Source: CAYOLL01 sp964404765 [NCBI: uncultured Gemmatimonadota bacterium]
GTDB taxonomy: Bacteria > 4572-55
Assembly: GCA_964404765.1 (NCBI GenBank)
Contig: CAYOLL010000042.1
Coordinates: 1 to 41,661 of the forward strand
Length of the DNA: 41,661 nt
Reading direction: 5' to 3'
Shown here: piece after piece, positions 7,593 through 15,250 of the stretch
How positions within the stretch are numbered: position 1 is the stretch's first letter
Layout: the number at the start of each line of letters is the position of its first letter
Translations under genes and position numbers: made by a program
The notes under the pieces: generated by a model
Database searches by the model: none
What the model was told of the DNA's origin: nothing
What the model saw: only the letters and a program-made list of their open reading frames with translations

Positions 7593-8549
7593 ATGGAAAA
7601 GTGGCTGCCGTTTGAAAAACCATTGATCGAAGTTGAGCAAAAGCTGGCCGAACTGCGCGAGTTGGAAAAGCGCGGCGATCTAAACTTTGCCGACGAAATC
7701 CGCCGGCTGGAGCGCAAGGCTCAGCGCTTGCAGAAAATTATCTATGGCCGGCTGACGCGCTGGCAAAAAGTTGAATTGGCCCGCCATCCGCTGCGGCCTT
7801 ATTCGCTGGATTATATTCAGCGTATTGCCGATGACTTTGTGGAGTTGCACGGCGACCGCGGCTTTGCCGACGATAAGGCGTTGATCGGCGGGATCGGGCG
7901 TATCGACACCCATTCGGTCATGATTGTCGGACAGCAAAAAGGCCGCAGCACTAAGGAAAAGCTGGTTCATAACTTCGGCATGATGAATCCGGAAGGCTAT
8001 CGTAAAGCCTTGCGCTTATTCCATCTGGCCCAAAAATTTTCTTTGCCGATTGTCAGCCTGATTGACACGCCCGGCGCCTTTTGCGGCATCGGCGCGGAAG
8101 AGCGCGGTCAGGCCGAGGCCATTGCCCGCAATTTGGTGGCGATGGTCGGTCTGGAAACGCCGATTTTGATTATTGTTATCGGCGAAGGCGCTTCCGGCGG
8201 CGCGTTGGGCATCGGCATCGGTGACCGGGTGCTGATGATGGAAAACGCTTGGTATTCGGTCATTTCGCCGGAAGGCTGCTCGGCCATTTTGTGGAAGACC
8301 CGCGAAAGGAAGCAGGACGCCGCCGAAGTTCTCAAGCTGACCGCGCCCGATCTGATTCAGCTTAAGGTTATCGACGAGATCATTCCCGAACCCATTGGCG
8401 GTGCGCATCGTGACCCCAACGGCGCAGCGCTGGCGCTCAAGCAAACCATTGTTCACCATTTACATCAGTTGAAGCAAACTCCCATTCCCCAACTGCTGGA
8501 ACTGCGGCATCAAAAATTAGCGGCGCTGGGGCAGTTTGTGACCCGTTAA
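7593..8549 (+). CDS. accA: Acetyl-CoA carboxylase carboxyltransferase, alpha subunit
   Basis: This 318-residue protein matches AccA in length and motifs: an N-terminal helical region ('FEKPLIEVEQKLAELRELE'), then the crotonase-like core with 'GDRGFADDKALIGGIG', 'SLIDTPGAFCGIGAEERGQ', 'IGEGASGGALGIGIGD' and 'YSVISPEGCSAILW'. AccA joins AccD (not in this window) to transfer carboxyl from biotin to acetyl-CoA, the first step of fatty-acid synthesis. ATG 7593 follows GAGGGG. It probably has its own promoter in the preceding repeat-containing gap. Confidence 0.96.
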   Translation: MEKWLPFEKPLIEVEQKLAELRELEKRGDLNFADEIRRLERKAQRLQKIIYGRLTRWQKVELARHPLRPYSLDYIQRIADDFVELHGDRGFADDKALIGGIGRIDTHSVMIVGQQKGRSTKEKLVHNFGMMNPEGYRKALRLFHLAQKFSLPIVSLIDTPGAFCGIGAEERGQAEAIARNLVAMVGLETPILIIVIGEGASGGALGIGIGDRVLMMENAWYSVISPEGCSAILWKTRERKQDAAEVLKLTAPDLIQLKVIDEIIPEPIGGAHRDPNGAALALKQTIVHHLHQLKQTPIPQLLELRHQKLAALGQFVTR

Positions 8550-8676
8550 TAAGTGCCTGATTGATAGTTAGTTACGTCACGTCTTGCTTTTTTTGACGGG
8601 TCTTGCACAGACCAGGCTGTTGGAGAAATCCGGGCGGGGGTCCAAACCATAAACCTGAGCCAAGGAAATGAACCCC

Positions 8677-9510
8677 ATGCTAAAAACACGAGTTGATTTG
8701 AACGTTTATACAAAACTACTACTGGCGGCTGCAGTAATTTTCCTAACTCTGAGCGCCTGCGATAAGGAGCCGACCCCGCCCTGCACTGGTAACGAGTGCA
8801 ACCCGGATACGACCGGTGTGCTGATGCCCTTGCAGCCCGGGAATTACTGGCGCTATCTGATCTGGAACTTTATCGATCCCGATACGGTGATCGGCGAGAT
8901 CAGCCGGGAAATCCCGGTCACGATTGACGGCGTGATTTACAACGCCGCGGCCTATCGGCTACCGTATTGGATTCACGGGACGCCGCCGCCCTTTGAGTGG
9001 CTGTATTGGAACGGACCGGAGGGTCTCTACTGGCTGGGCGGAATAGCGGCGCGGGACACCTTATTGCATAAGACCCTGCTGTTTAAATACCCGGCCGAGG
9101 TGGGTGATTCTTGGACAACCGTCCGCATCGACTATGACCATTGGGACGGGTTTTACTATCTGGATACCCTGACGGTTGATCTGGTGAGCAAGGACGAGAC
9201 CATTGAAACACCGACCGGCAATTTCCAGTGCCATGTCTATCATTATCGGAAAAAACTGGACGATATATTCGTACCACTGGACTATTATCACTATTTCATC
9301 CCCGATGTGGGGCGGATCGCATTCATAAGCAAATGGGCGGATGATCAGGCTATCTTTGATAAGATGCTCTTGATTGATTACAAGCTGTCTTCAACTGCGG
9401 TTTTTCAACAACAGCTTTCAAGCGTCGGGACAAATTTTTCTAAGTCGATAGAGATGCCATTCACAACCGGAGCAGCAAACTTCAGTTTGCAAGTAAAAGC
9501 GCAGCCTTGA
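8677..9510 (+). CDS. Lipoprotein of unknown function
   Basis: The N-terminal region has a basic start, a hydrophobic stretch ('LLLAAAVIFLTL') and the lipobox LSAC, so it is probably lipidated and surface or periplasm facing. The mature part is rich in Trp, Tyr and Asp and contains 'PLQPGNYWRYLIW' and later 'AEVGDSWTT', a pattern seen in many FCB-group secreted proteins. I cannot assign a function. ATG 8677 is preferred: AAGGA is 10 bases upstream, whereas only 1 base separates it from the in-frame ATG at 8668. The last ~14 residues ('AANFSLQVKAQP') are encoded by the arm of an inverted repeat, so the C-terminus may have been replaced when the repeat arrived. Confidence 0.75.
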   Translation: MLKTRVDLNVYTKLLLAAAVIFLTLSACDKEPTPPCTGNECNPDTTGVLMPLQPGNYWRYLIWNFIDPDTVIGEISREIPVTIDGVIYNAAAYRLPYWIHGTPPPFEWLYWNGPEGLYWLGGIAARDTLLHKTLLFKYPAEVGDSWTTVRIDYDHWDGFYYLDTLTVDLVSKDETIETPTGNFQCHVYHYRKKLDDIFVPLDYYHYFIPDVGRIAFISKWADDQAIFDKMLLIDYKLSSTAVFQQQLSSVGTNFSKSIEMPFTTGAANFSLQVKAQP

Positions 9511-9548
9511 ATTACGTGAATTACACGCAAACTGAAGTTTGTTACTCC
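9469..9548. repeat. Inverted repeat overlapping the lipoprotein 3' end
   Basis: Left arm 9469-9490 and right arm 9527-9548 are reverse complements at 20 of 22 positions; the shared core is GCAAACTTCAGTTTGC-like. The lipoprotein stop codon (9508-9510) lies in the loop. The structure could also act as a transcription terminator, though there is no clear T run. Similar 'aacaaacttcagtttgc' palindromes are, to my knowledge, common in environmental bacterial genomes. Confidence 0.75.
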
Positions 9549-9564
9549 ATACAAAGATAACGCC

Positions 9565-10746
9565 ATGACCGAAACCCAACCCGTTTTACCTCGCGCGGTA
9601 ACCCAAATTCAAGCCAACGGCAAAGACATCTATTTGATCGGGACGGCCCATATTTCCGCCCAAAGCGTGGTCGATGTGCGCGAGACGATTCAGGCCGTTC
9701 AGCCGGACGCCGTCTGCGTCGAGCTATGCCCGGCCCGCTACGAAACGCTGAGCAATCCCGATAAATGGCGGCAGATGGACATCGTCCAGGTCATCAAGCA
9801 AGACAAGGTGATGCTGTTGCTCAGCACGTTGATTATGACGGCCTTCCAGCGCAAGTTGGGCGAAAAACTGGGCGTCATGCCCGGCGCGGAAATGGCCGAA
9901 GGGATTCGTCAAGCCGATGCCATCAAGGCGCAACTTGTTCTGGCCGACCGCGATATTCAAACCACGCTGAAGCGAACCTGGGGCGGGCTGGGCTTGTGGG
10001 CCAAAGCCAAAATGATGACCCAATTGCTGTCCGGCCTGTTTATCGCCGAAGAAATTGACGCAAAGGCCGTCGAAGAACTGAAGGAAGCCGAAGCTTTAAA
10101 AAACGCGCTGGACGCTATCGGCGAAGCTTTTCCGGAGGTCAAGGAAATTGTGTTGCATGAGCGCGACACCTATTTGGCCGAGAAAATCCGGCAAGCGCCC
10201 GGTCAAAAAATCGTGGCCGTTCTGGGCGCGGCGCATGTGCCCGGCGTCAGCCAAAAATTAAATGATGCGCACGAATTGGCTCCGTTGGAAACTTTGCCAA
10301 AACCGGGTTTATCCGCCCAAATCATGAAATGGGCCATTCCGGCTTCCATCATCCTGCTGTTTGTTTACGGCTTTTTTAAGGGCGATCCTGGCCAATGGCT
10401 GGAAACGCTGTCCATGTGGGCTTTGATTACCGGTGTATTGTCCGCGATTGGCGCGGCGGCGGCATTTGGTCATCCGCTCAGCATATTGTCGGCGTTTGTG
10501 GCGGCCCCGTTTACCACGCTGCATCCGCTGATTGCCGTCGGCTGGGTGTCAGGCTTGGTGCAGGCCTGGGTTAAAAAGCCGACCGTGGGTGATTTGGAGC
10601 GGCTGCCGGAGGATATCATGACCTTCAAAGGTTTTTGGCTCAACCCGGTCAGCCGTATTTTATTGGTGGCGGCGCTGTCCAATGTCGGCGGAACGATTGG
10701 CACGTTTGTTGCTGGAAGTTGGATAGCAACGAAAGTTTTAGGTTAG
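9565..10746 (+). CDS. TraB-family membrane protein
   Basis: This 393-residue protein carries the TraB/GumN-like N-terminal domain, with 'YLIGTAHISAQSVVDVRETI', 'PDAVCVELCPARYETL' and 'KIVAVLGAAHVPGV', features of the TIKI/TraB/EreA-like fold where the conserved His and Glu form a putative metalloprotease site. The C-terminal third (from about residue 255) has several hydrophobic segments, such as 'AIPASIILLFVYGFF' and 'LIAVGWVSGLVQ', so it is an integral membrane protein. Full-length members of about 390 residues are found in bacteria and archaea. Its substrate is unknown. ATG 9565 has no strong ribosome site immediately upstream. Confidence 0.85.
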   Translation: MTETQPVLPRAVTQIQANGKDIYLIGTAHISAQSVVDVRETIQAVQPDAVCVELCPARYETLSNPDKWRQMDIVQVIKQDKVMLLLSTLIMTAFQRKLGEKLGVMPGAEMAEGIRQADAIKAQLVLADRDIQTTLKRTWGGLGLWAKAKMMTQLLSGLFIAEEIDAKAVEELKEAEALKNALDAIGEAFPEVKEIVLHERDTYLAEKIRQAPGQKIVAVLGAAHVPGVSQKLNDAHELAPLETLPKPGLSAQIMKWAIPASIILLFVYGFFKGDPGQWLETLSMWALITGVLSAIGAAAAFGHPLSILSAFVAAPFTTLHPLIAVGWVSGLVQAWVKKPTVGDLERLPEDIMTFKGFWLNPVSRILLVAALSNVGGTIGTFVAGSWIATKVLG

Positions 10747-10846
10747 CCACAAAGTCATTAAAACGCGAAGAATCGCTAAGATGTTGAATAACCTAACCCG
10801 TAACCAAAAAAGTATTTCAACACAGAGCCGCGGAGAAAGAGGATTT

Positions 10847-11104
10847 ATGCAGATTAAAAATGTCTGGCCATTTCAAAAAGCTAAAGCGAAGTTCACCCAA
10901 ATTATTCGTAAAGCATTACAAGAAGGGCCGCAAACGATTTCTAAAAGCGGTCAAGATGCCGTTGTTATCCTATCGCTGCGGGATTATCAGCGGCTTTCAC
11001 GTCCGCCTGAAGATATGGTCACTTTTTTCAAAAACTCACCGCTGTATGGTCTTGATTTGGATTTGGAGCGAAGCCGCGATCAAGGGCGCGAGGTCGTTTT
11101 ATGA
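10847..11104 (+). CDS. Phd/YefM-type antitoxin
   Basis: This 85-residue protein has the Phd/YefM pattern: 'AKAKFTQIIRKALQEGPQTISKSGQDAVVILSLRDYQRL', a DNA-binding N-terminal domain, followed by an acidic C-terminal tail that would block a toxin. ATG 10847 follows AGAGGA at a normal distance, which decides the start over the upstream in-frame ATG at 10781. That upstream stretch contains a CACAGAG repeat phrase. It overlaps the VapC-like gene by ATGA, indicating coupled translation. Confidence 0.85.
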   Translation: MQIKNVWPFQKAKAKFTQIIRKALQEGPQTISKSGQDAVVILSLRDYQRLSRPPEDMVTFFKNSPLYGLDLDLERSRDQGREVVL

Positions 11105-11523
11105 ACTATTTGCTGGATACGTGCGCCATTTCCGAATTGATCAAACCGCGTCCACACCCGCCAGTCGTTGAATGGCTGGGAAGCGCCGATGAATCTGCGT
11201 TATTTTTGAGTGTATTGACTATTGGCGAGTTGCAAAAAGGAGTGGAAAGACTGCCGGACTCGGCTAAAAAAACGCAGATTACAGACTGGATTCATCGCGA
11301 TTTGTTGATTCGTTTTCGCGAAAGAATTTTGACAATTAATCCGCAAATTGCTTTGACTTGGGGACGGATTCAAGCTCAAGCCGAGCTAAATCGTCAAGCC
11401 ATGTCAGTTATAGATGGGCTTATTGCCGCCAGCGCTCTGACATACGATTGGACTGTGGTTACGCGCAATGTAGCAGACATGAAAGCCAGCGGCGTAAAGA
11501 TTTTAAATTTGTGGCTTCCTTGA
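11101..11523 (+). CDS. VapC/FitB-type PIN-domain toxin
   Basis: This 140-residue PIN ribonuclease has Asp6 in 'YLLDTCAISEL', Glu43 in 'LTIGELQKGV', Asp105 in 'MSVIDGLIAASAL' and Asp126 in 'VVTRNVADM', the four acidic positions expected of VapC. FitB-like members ('TIGELQKGVERLP') pair with Phd-like antitoxins, as here. It overlaps the antitoxin gene by 4 bases. The toxin appears intact, so the module could be active. It is followed by a MITE-like inverted repeat. Confidence 0.9.
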   Translation: MNYLLDTCAISELIKPRPHPPVVEWLGSADESALFLSVLTIGELQKGVERLPDSAKKTQITDWIHRDLLIRFRERILTINPQIALTWGRIQAQAELNRQAMSVIDGLIAASALTYDWTVVTRNVADMKASGVKILNLWLP

Positions 11524-11543
11524 ATTTATCAATACTACCCCGT

Positions 11544-11670
11544 TCCAAGCGACAAATTTGGTATGTTGTCATTCTGAAAGAATCTTGGTCAAATCTATCA
11601 GTGACGCCATTTGGAAAAAAAGATTCTTACAGAATGACAGCGGTCACAAATGGGAAGTTTGTCGCTTGGA
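11544..11670. repeat. MITE-like inverted repeat
   Basis: Outer arms TCCAAGCGACAAATTT (11544-11559) and AAGTTTGTCGCTTGGA (11655-11670) are complementary with one mismatch. Inner arms GTCATTCTGAAAGAATCTT and AAGATTCTTACAGAATGAC are also nearly complementary. A relic of one end reappears at 15223-15245. There is no internal gene. The element fills most of the 198-base gap before thyX. Confidence 0.8.
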
Positions 11671-11721
11671 AAGGAGTAAGAGAATCCACCCAATCCATAA
11701 ACAGGAGCGGAGCGATAAATT

Positions 11722-13305
11722 ATGCCCGACACCTTCTTATCCCCACAACCGATCGTCAAGCTGACCAAAGCTTTTACCACGCCGTTTCATAATGTGCTGG
11801 CCACGGCCCGGACGTGCTATTCCGCCAAAGGCATTATTACGGATGATGAGATCAGCGAAAAGCATTATTCGATTGCCGACAGTATCTATCAGGCCGGGCA
11901 TCACACGACGTTTCAACATGCTTGTTTTCAGTTTACGCTGGAGAATGTGTCGCGGCACTTTATCTGGTCATTTTTACATAGCCATCCGTTTTATAATTCG
12001 GAGCAAGTCAGTCAGCGCTATGTTAAAATCAAAAATGACAGCTATATTATTCCACCGCTGGAAGATAAAGCCCTGGCGATTTATGAGGAAACGATTCAGT
12101 TGCAAACAGAAGCCTACGGTAAGTTAAGCGAAATGTTGCTGCCGGTCACTGCCGAAGCTTATTTTAAACGTTTTTCGGCTCGTCGTAAAAATCAGGATCG
12201 CTACAAGCGCGATATTGAAAAAAAGGCCCAGGAAGTCGCGCGCTACATTATGCCGGTTGCCACATTCGCCTATTTATACCATACCGTCAGCGGGATTACA
12301 TTGATGCGTTACTATCGGCTGTGCCAGCAATATGACACGCCGCTGGAGCAGCGCGTCGTTGTGCAGATGATGATGGACGAAGTGCTTAAGTTGGATCCGG
12401 GCTATAAGCGCGTGTTGGAAGAACCGCTGCCGATTGAAGCAACGCCGGAGTTTAATTTTTTCAACAATAATTCAAATCTGACCGATAAAAAATTCTATCA
12501 TGCCAACCCATTGCGCGATGTCAGCCGGCACAAGTTTATTATTACTTTTGACACCAGCCTGGACGGGCGCGTTTCCCGGCTAATCGACTGGAAGGCCCAT
12601 AACGAGACGCTGCTGGCCGAAGCCGTGCGGGATGTGCTGGGTTGGCCGGGCACCATGCTTTCCGATGACGATGCTATTGATCTTGTACTAAATCCAGCCA
12701 AAAATACCTTACTGGGTGAATCATTGAATCTAACCACCCACTCCAAACTATGCCGGACGATGGTGCACCCGTCGTACACCTTTCGCCGCAAACTGAGCCA
12801 TGCCGCGGATTCGCAGGATCAACGCCACCGCATGACGCCCGGTTCACGCCCAATTCTGTCCCGCCACATCACGAATCGGCCGGATTATATTACGCCCGCC
12901 TTAATTCAGGAAGACCCGAATATTGAGATTTATTACAGTAAAGTGATGAATGATGTCTGGCACAATATCAACCGGCTGCGGGCCATGAATGTGCCGGACG
13001 AATACGCGCTTTATCTGCTGCCTAACGCCGTGTCTATCCGCTATATGGAATCCACCGACTTGCTGAATCTGCATCATAAACTGGCCATGCGCTTGTGCTA
13101 TAACGCCCAGGAAGAAATCTGGCGCGCCTCTTTAGACGAAGCACAACAGATTTGTGAGATTAATCCCCGTATCGGCAAATATCTGCTGCCGCCGTGTACC
13201 TTGCGCAAACTGGCAGGCAGCCGACCGATCTGCCCGGAAGGCGATCGCTACTGCGGCGAGCGCGTCTGGACCTACAATCTGGCTGATTTCGAGCGCGTCA
13301 TCTAA
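11722..13305 (+). CDS. thyX: FAD-dependent thymidylate synthase, double-length ThyX
   Basis: This 527-residue protein is about twice the length of a classic ThyX (220-250). It makes dTMP from dUMP using FAD, NADPH and methylene-tetrahydrofolate. Both halves look ThyX-like. The N-terminal half has 'SRHF...YNSEQVSQRYV' (77-101), where the usual RHR is degenerate (HSH) but the SEQxSxRY part is kept. The C-terminal half has 'LSHAADSQDQRHRMTPGSR', which keeps RHR but not SEQxSxRY. The two halves therefore carry complementary parts of the family signature. Such long ThyX forms exist in other bacteria. No ThyA is visible in this window. The upstream GGAGCG lies about 10 bases before ATG 11722. Confidence 0.85.
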   Translation: MPDTFLSPQPIVKLTKAFTTPFHNVLATARTCYSAKGIITDDEISEKHYSIADSIYQAGHHTTFQHACFQFTLENVSRHFIWSFLHSHPFYNSEQVSQRYVKIKNDSYIIPPLEDKALAIYEETIQLQTEAYGKLSEMLLPVTAEAYFKRFSARRKNQDRYKRDIEKKAQEVARYIMPVATFAYLYHTVSGITLMRYYRLCQQYDTPLEQRVVVQMMMDEVLKLDPGYKRVLEEPLPIEATPEFNFFNNNSNLTDKKFYHANPLRDVSRHKFIITFDTSLDGRVSRLIDWKAHNETLLAEAVRDVLGWPGTMLSDDDAIDLVLNPAKNTLLGESLNLTTHSKLCRTMVHPSYTFRRKLSHAADSQDQRHRMTPGSRPILSRHITNRPDYITPALIQEDPNIEIYYSKVMNDVWHNINRLRAMNVPDEYALYLLPNAVSIRYMESTDLLNLHHKLAMRLCYNAQEEIWRASLDEAQQICEINPRIGKYLLPPCTLRKLAGSRPICPEGDRYCGERVWTYNLADFERVI

Positions 13306-13342
13306 TCTCAAATCCGAAAGCACATGCTTTCCCCAAAGACTT

Positions 13343-14170
13343 TTAAACACGGACAACATTCGGCGGCAGATGCGGCAACATCAATCGAATCAGCTCGCGC
13401 AGATCCGTCTCGGCGGCTATTTCATCGACCAGTACGGATAAGCTCAGCAGGGGATCGTGGGCGGTTGTTAATTCCGCTAACTGCTGTTTTTGATCAGCCA
13501 GGCTTGATTTTGCCAATAAATGGCGAAACCACAGCTCCCACAAAATACGCTCTAAGTCCTTGTAAAATAAAGCCGGCCAGCTCTCTGGATTCGATAAAAA
13601 AGCTAACAGCAACGGCAAAGGCTCGTGGGTTTTTATGCCCGGCATATAGTCGGCAACAACAGCGCTTATTTTTTGGATTGATTTCCGTAAATCGCCTGTG
13701 GTATGGGCATTGCGCGCGTCGGTCACGCGCAGGCGGTTGGTCTGTTCGCGGGCCTTATCCAGTTTGAGTTGACGTTGGGTAGCCTGCCGGCGTAGATCTT
13801 CCTGGTGTTTGGCTGTGTCCGCCTGATAAGGCCAGGTCAGCTCCAAAAAAAGTGAACCCCCGTCATCCTGCAGTTCCGTCCGCCGAATCGCGGAAGCCAG
13901 CCGCGCACTGGTAATCATCCGGCGGATATAGGACATCAGTGTACCTGTGCCGCCCGGTCGCCAGGCGTTGCCCTTGCCAACAATCAGCTTGCACTTGCTA
14001 ATTCGCAGTTGCCGCGCTTGAATAATTAAATTACGCACATCCTGCAAAACTTTTTCCGGCCGGTCGGTGTAGTAAACTCCGGGATGGAAATCAATCACCC
14101 CAACACCCTTATCAATTTTCAAAAAAACTTCAAATTCACCATCAACCATTGCTATATCCGGAGATGTCAT
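13343..14170 (-). CDS. Uncharacterised protein with Smr-like N-terminal domain
   Basis: This 275-residue protein has no family I can name with certainty. Residues ~20-115 resemble an Smr domain: 'GVIDFHPG' in place of LDLHG, a helix, 'KCKLIVGKGNAW' like the (I/V)xHGKG loop, 'GTGTLMSYIRRMI' and 'DDGGSLFLEL' like the GGxGAxxVxL end. Smr domains are associated with DNA or RNA nicking and binding. The rest is helical and charged, with a possible coiled coil near 120-155. The start at 14170 lacks a ribosome site; an in-frame ATG at 14149 has CGGA upstream and may be the true start. It converges on thyX with a 37-base gap. Confidence 0.55.
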   Translation of the reverse strand: MTSPDIAMVDGEFEVFLKIDKGVGVIDFHPGVYYTDRPEKVLQDVRNLIIQARQLRISKCKLIVGKGNAWRPGGTGTLMSYIRRMITSARLASAIRRTELQDDGGSLFLELTWPYQADTAKHQEDLRRQATQRQLKLDKAREQTNRLRVTDARNAHTTGDLRKSIQKISAVVADYMPGIKTHEPLPLLLAFLSNPESWPALFYKDLERILWELWFRHLLAKSSLADQKQQLAELTTAHDPLLSLSVLVDEIAAETDLRELIRLMLPHLPPNVVRV

Positions 14171-14257
14171 GGAAATTATTCTTTTTTTAGGTGTTTATTT
14201 TTTTCTGGTCTTTTACCTGCTGCCCCGCTTGGGAGTTCCCACCTGAGGACGGCCGAC

Positions 14258-14273
14258 ATGTTCAGTTGAACAT
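14258..14273. promoter_or_regulatory. Palindromic candidate operator
   Basis: ATGTTCA-GT-TGAACAT is a perfect 7+7 palindrome in the 258-base divergent gap between the Smr-like gene (-) and the peroxiredoxin gene (+). It shares GTTCA/TGAAC half-sites with the palindrome at 14325-14345. A dimeric regulator is a reasonable guess, but no regulator is identified. Confidence 0.35.
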
Positions 14274-14324
14274 CGCCAAAAATCCGAATTATCGACAAAA
14301 CCACAATCTTCAAATTCACCCAAA

Positions 14325-14383
14325 GTTCAAAAAGAGATTTTGAACGCAAGCGCTGTTTTAGAGGCATCAAAATAGAATTTTGA
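14325..14383. promoter_or_regulatory. Two TTCAAAA/TTTTGAA palindromes before the peroxiredoxin gene
   Basis: GTTCAAAA-5-TTTTGAAC (14325-14345) and TCAAAAT-3-ATTTTGA (14367-14383) lie 46-104 bases upstream of the peroxiredoxin start. They share the TCAAAA...TTTTGA form with a centre-to-centre spacing of 40 bases, about four helical turns. They could bind a repressor, or they may be an AT-rich repeat. Confidence 0.35.
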
Positions 14384-14428
14384 ATTTTGAGCAAAGCGCA
14401 ACTCTACTATAATTCGAAAGGAGCAAAA

Positions 14429-15079
14429 ATGTCTGAGCCACAAATGTCAACTATGCCGCGTATTGGCGATAAGGCCCCTGATTTTACCGCTTTGACCACG
14501 CACGGCGAAATCAAGTTTCATGAATGGATGGATAAAAGCTGGACCATTCTGTTCTCGCATCCGGCGGATTTTACGCCGGTTTGCACAACCGAGTTTATTG
14601 CCTTCAGTCAGCGGTGGGACGAGTTTCAAAAACGTGGCGTCAAGTTGATCGGTGTCAGTATTGACAGCATTCATGCCCATATAGCCTGGATTCACAACAT
14701 CAAGGAGAAGATGAATACCGACATCCAATTCCCGGTTGTGGCCGATTTGGATGCTGCAGTCGCCCAAAAATATGGGATGCTGCATCAGGCCGCAAGTGTT
14801 ACGGCCACTGTCCGGGCTGTGTTTGTCATTGATCCGAACGCCATTGTCCGCGCCATTATCTACTATCCGCTTAATGCCGGCCGCAATATGGATGAAATTC
14901 TGCGCCTGATCGACGCTTTACAAACCGTCGACAAACACGGTGTCGCTTGTCCCGCAAACTGGAAACCCGGCGATAAGGTGATTGTCCCGCCGCCCAAAAC
15001 CATCAAAGAAATGGAAGATCGGTTGTCGGGAAAATATGACGATGTAACCGATTTTTACCTTGTCAAAAAATCGCTTTAA
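14429..15079 (+). CDS. Peroxiredoxin, Prx6 (1-Cys) class
   Basis: This 216-residue thiol peroxidase reduces H2O2 and organic peroxides. The peroxidatic Cys52 lies in 'HPADFTPVCTTEF', the invariant PxxxTxxC, and an Arg follows in 'TVRAVFVIDP'. The long C-terminal domain ('YYPLNAGRNMDEILRLIDALQ' to 'VIVPPP') is characteristic of the Prx6 group. A second Cys is in 'GVACPANWKPGD', a position seen in archaeal and bacterial Prx6 members. ATG 14429 follows AAAGGAGC and is preferred over an upstream in-frame ATG at 14387. The partner reductase is not identified; trxB is in the same window but not adjacent. Confidence 0.92.
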   Translation: MSEPQMSTMPRIGDKAPDFTALTTHGEIKFHEWMDKSWTILFSHPADFTPVCTTEFIAFSQRWDEFQKRGVKLIGVSIDSIHAHIAWIHNIKEKMNTDIQFPVVADLDAAVAQKYGMLHQAASVTATVRAVFVIDPNAIVRAIIYYPLNAGRNMDEILRLIDALQTVDKHGVACPANWKPGDKVIVPPPKTIKEMEDRLSGKYDDVTDFYLVKKSL

Positions 15080-15117
15080 ATATATCCATTTTTCGCTACA
15101 AATTCACTAAAAACAGA

Positions 15118-15145
15118 TACCCACTTTCTACATGAAAGTGGGTAT
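15118..15145. terminator. Hairpin between converging genes
   Basis: TACCCACTTTC (15118-15128) pairs with GAAAGTGGGTA (15134-15144), 11 perfect base pairs over a 5-base loop, just after the peroxiredoxin stop. Downstream are TTGTCGTTT on + and CTGTTTTTAG on -, so it can serve both converging transcripts, more convincingly on the minus strand. Confidence 0.7.
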
Positions 15146-15222
15146 TGTCGTTTACAGCATCTCAAAGCCGCATAAATGAAGCGCCTGGCGCGGGTGGTAT
15201 CCTCATTAGAGGTCATTTTCGA

Positions 15223-15245
15223 TTTGGTCGCCTGGAAAGGAGTAG
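15223..15245. repeat. Relic of the 11.5-kb inverted repeat end
   Basis: About 20 bases here (TTTGGTCGCCTGGAAAGGAG) match 11658-11678 with few differences. It is a single arm only, and overlaps the start of the unannotated gap next to the TPR gene stop. Confidence 0.4.
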
Positions 15246-15250
15246 CGACT

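Noticed and set aside
8016-8459. 147-residue minus-strand frame over accA
   Set aside because: It is antisense of a conserved enzyme and lacks a domain.
11358-11792. 144-residue plus-strand frame between vapC and thyX
   Set aside because: It reads through the end of vapC and the inverted repeat at 11544-11670; no ribosome site, and no conserved motif.
14176-14394. 72-residue minus-strand frame in the divergent gap
   Set aside because: It covers the palindromic candidate regulatory sites and has no recognisable domain.
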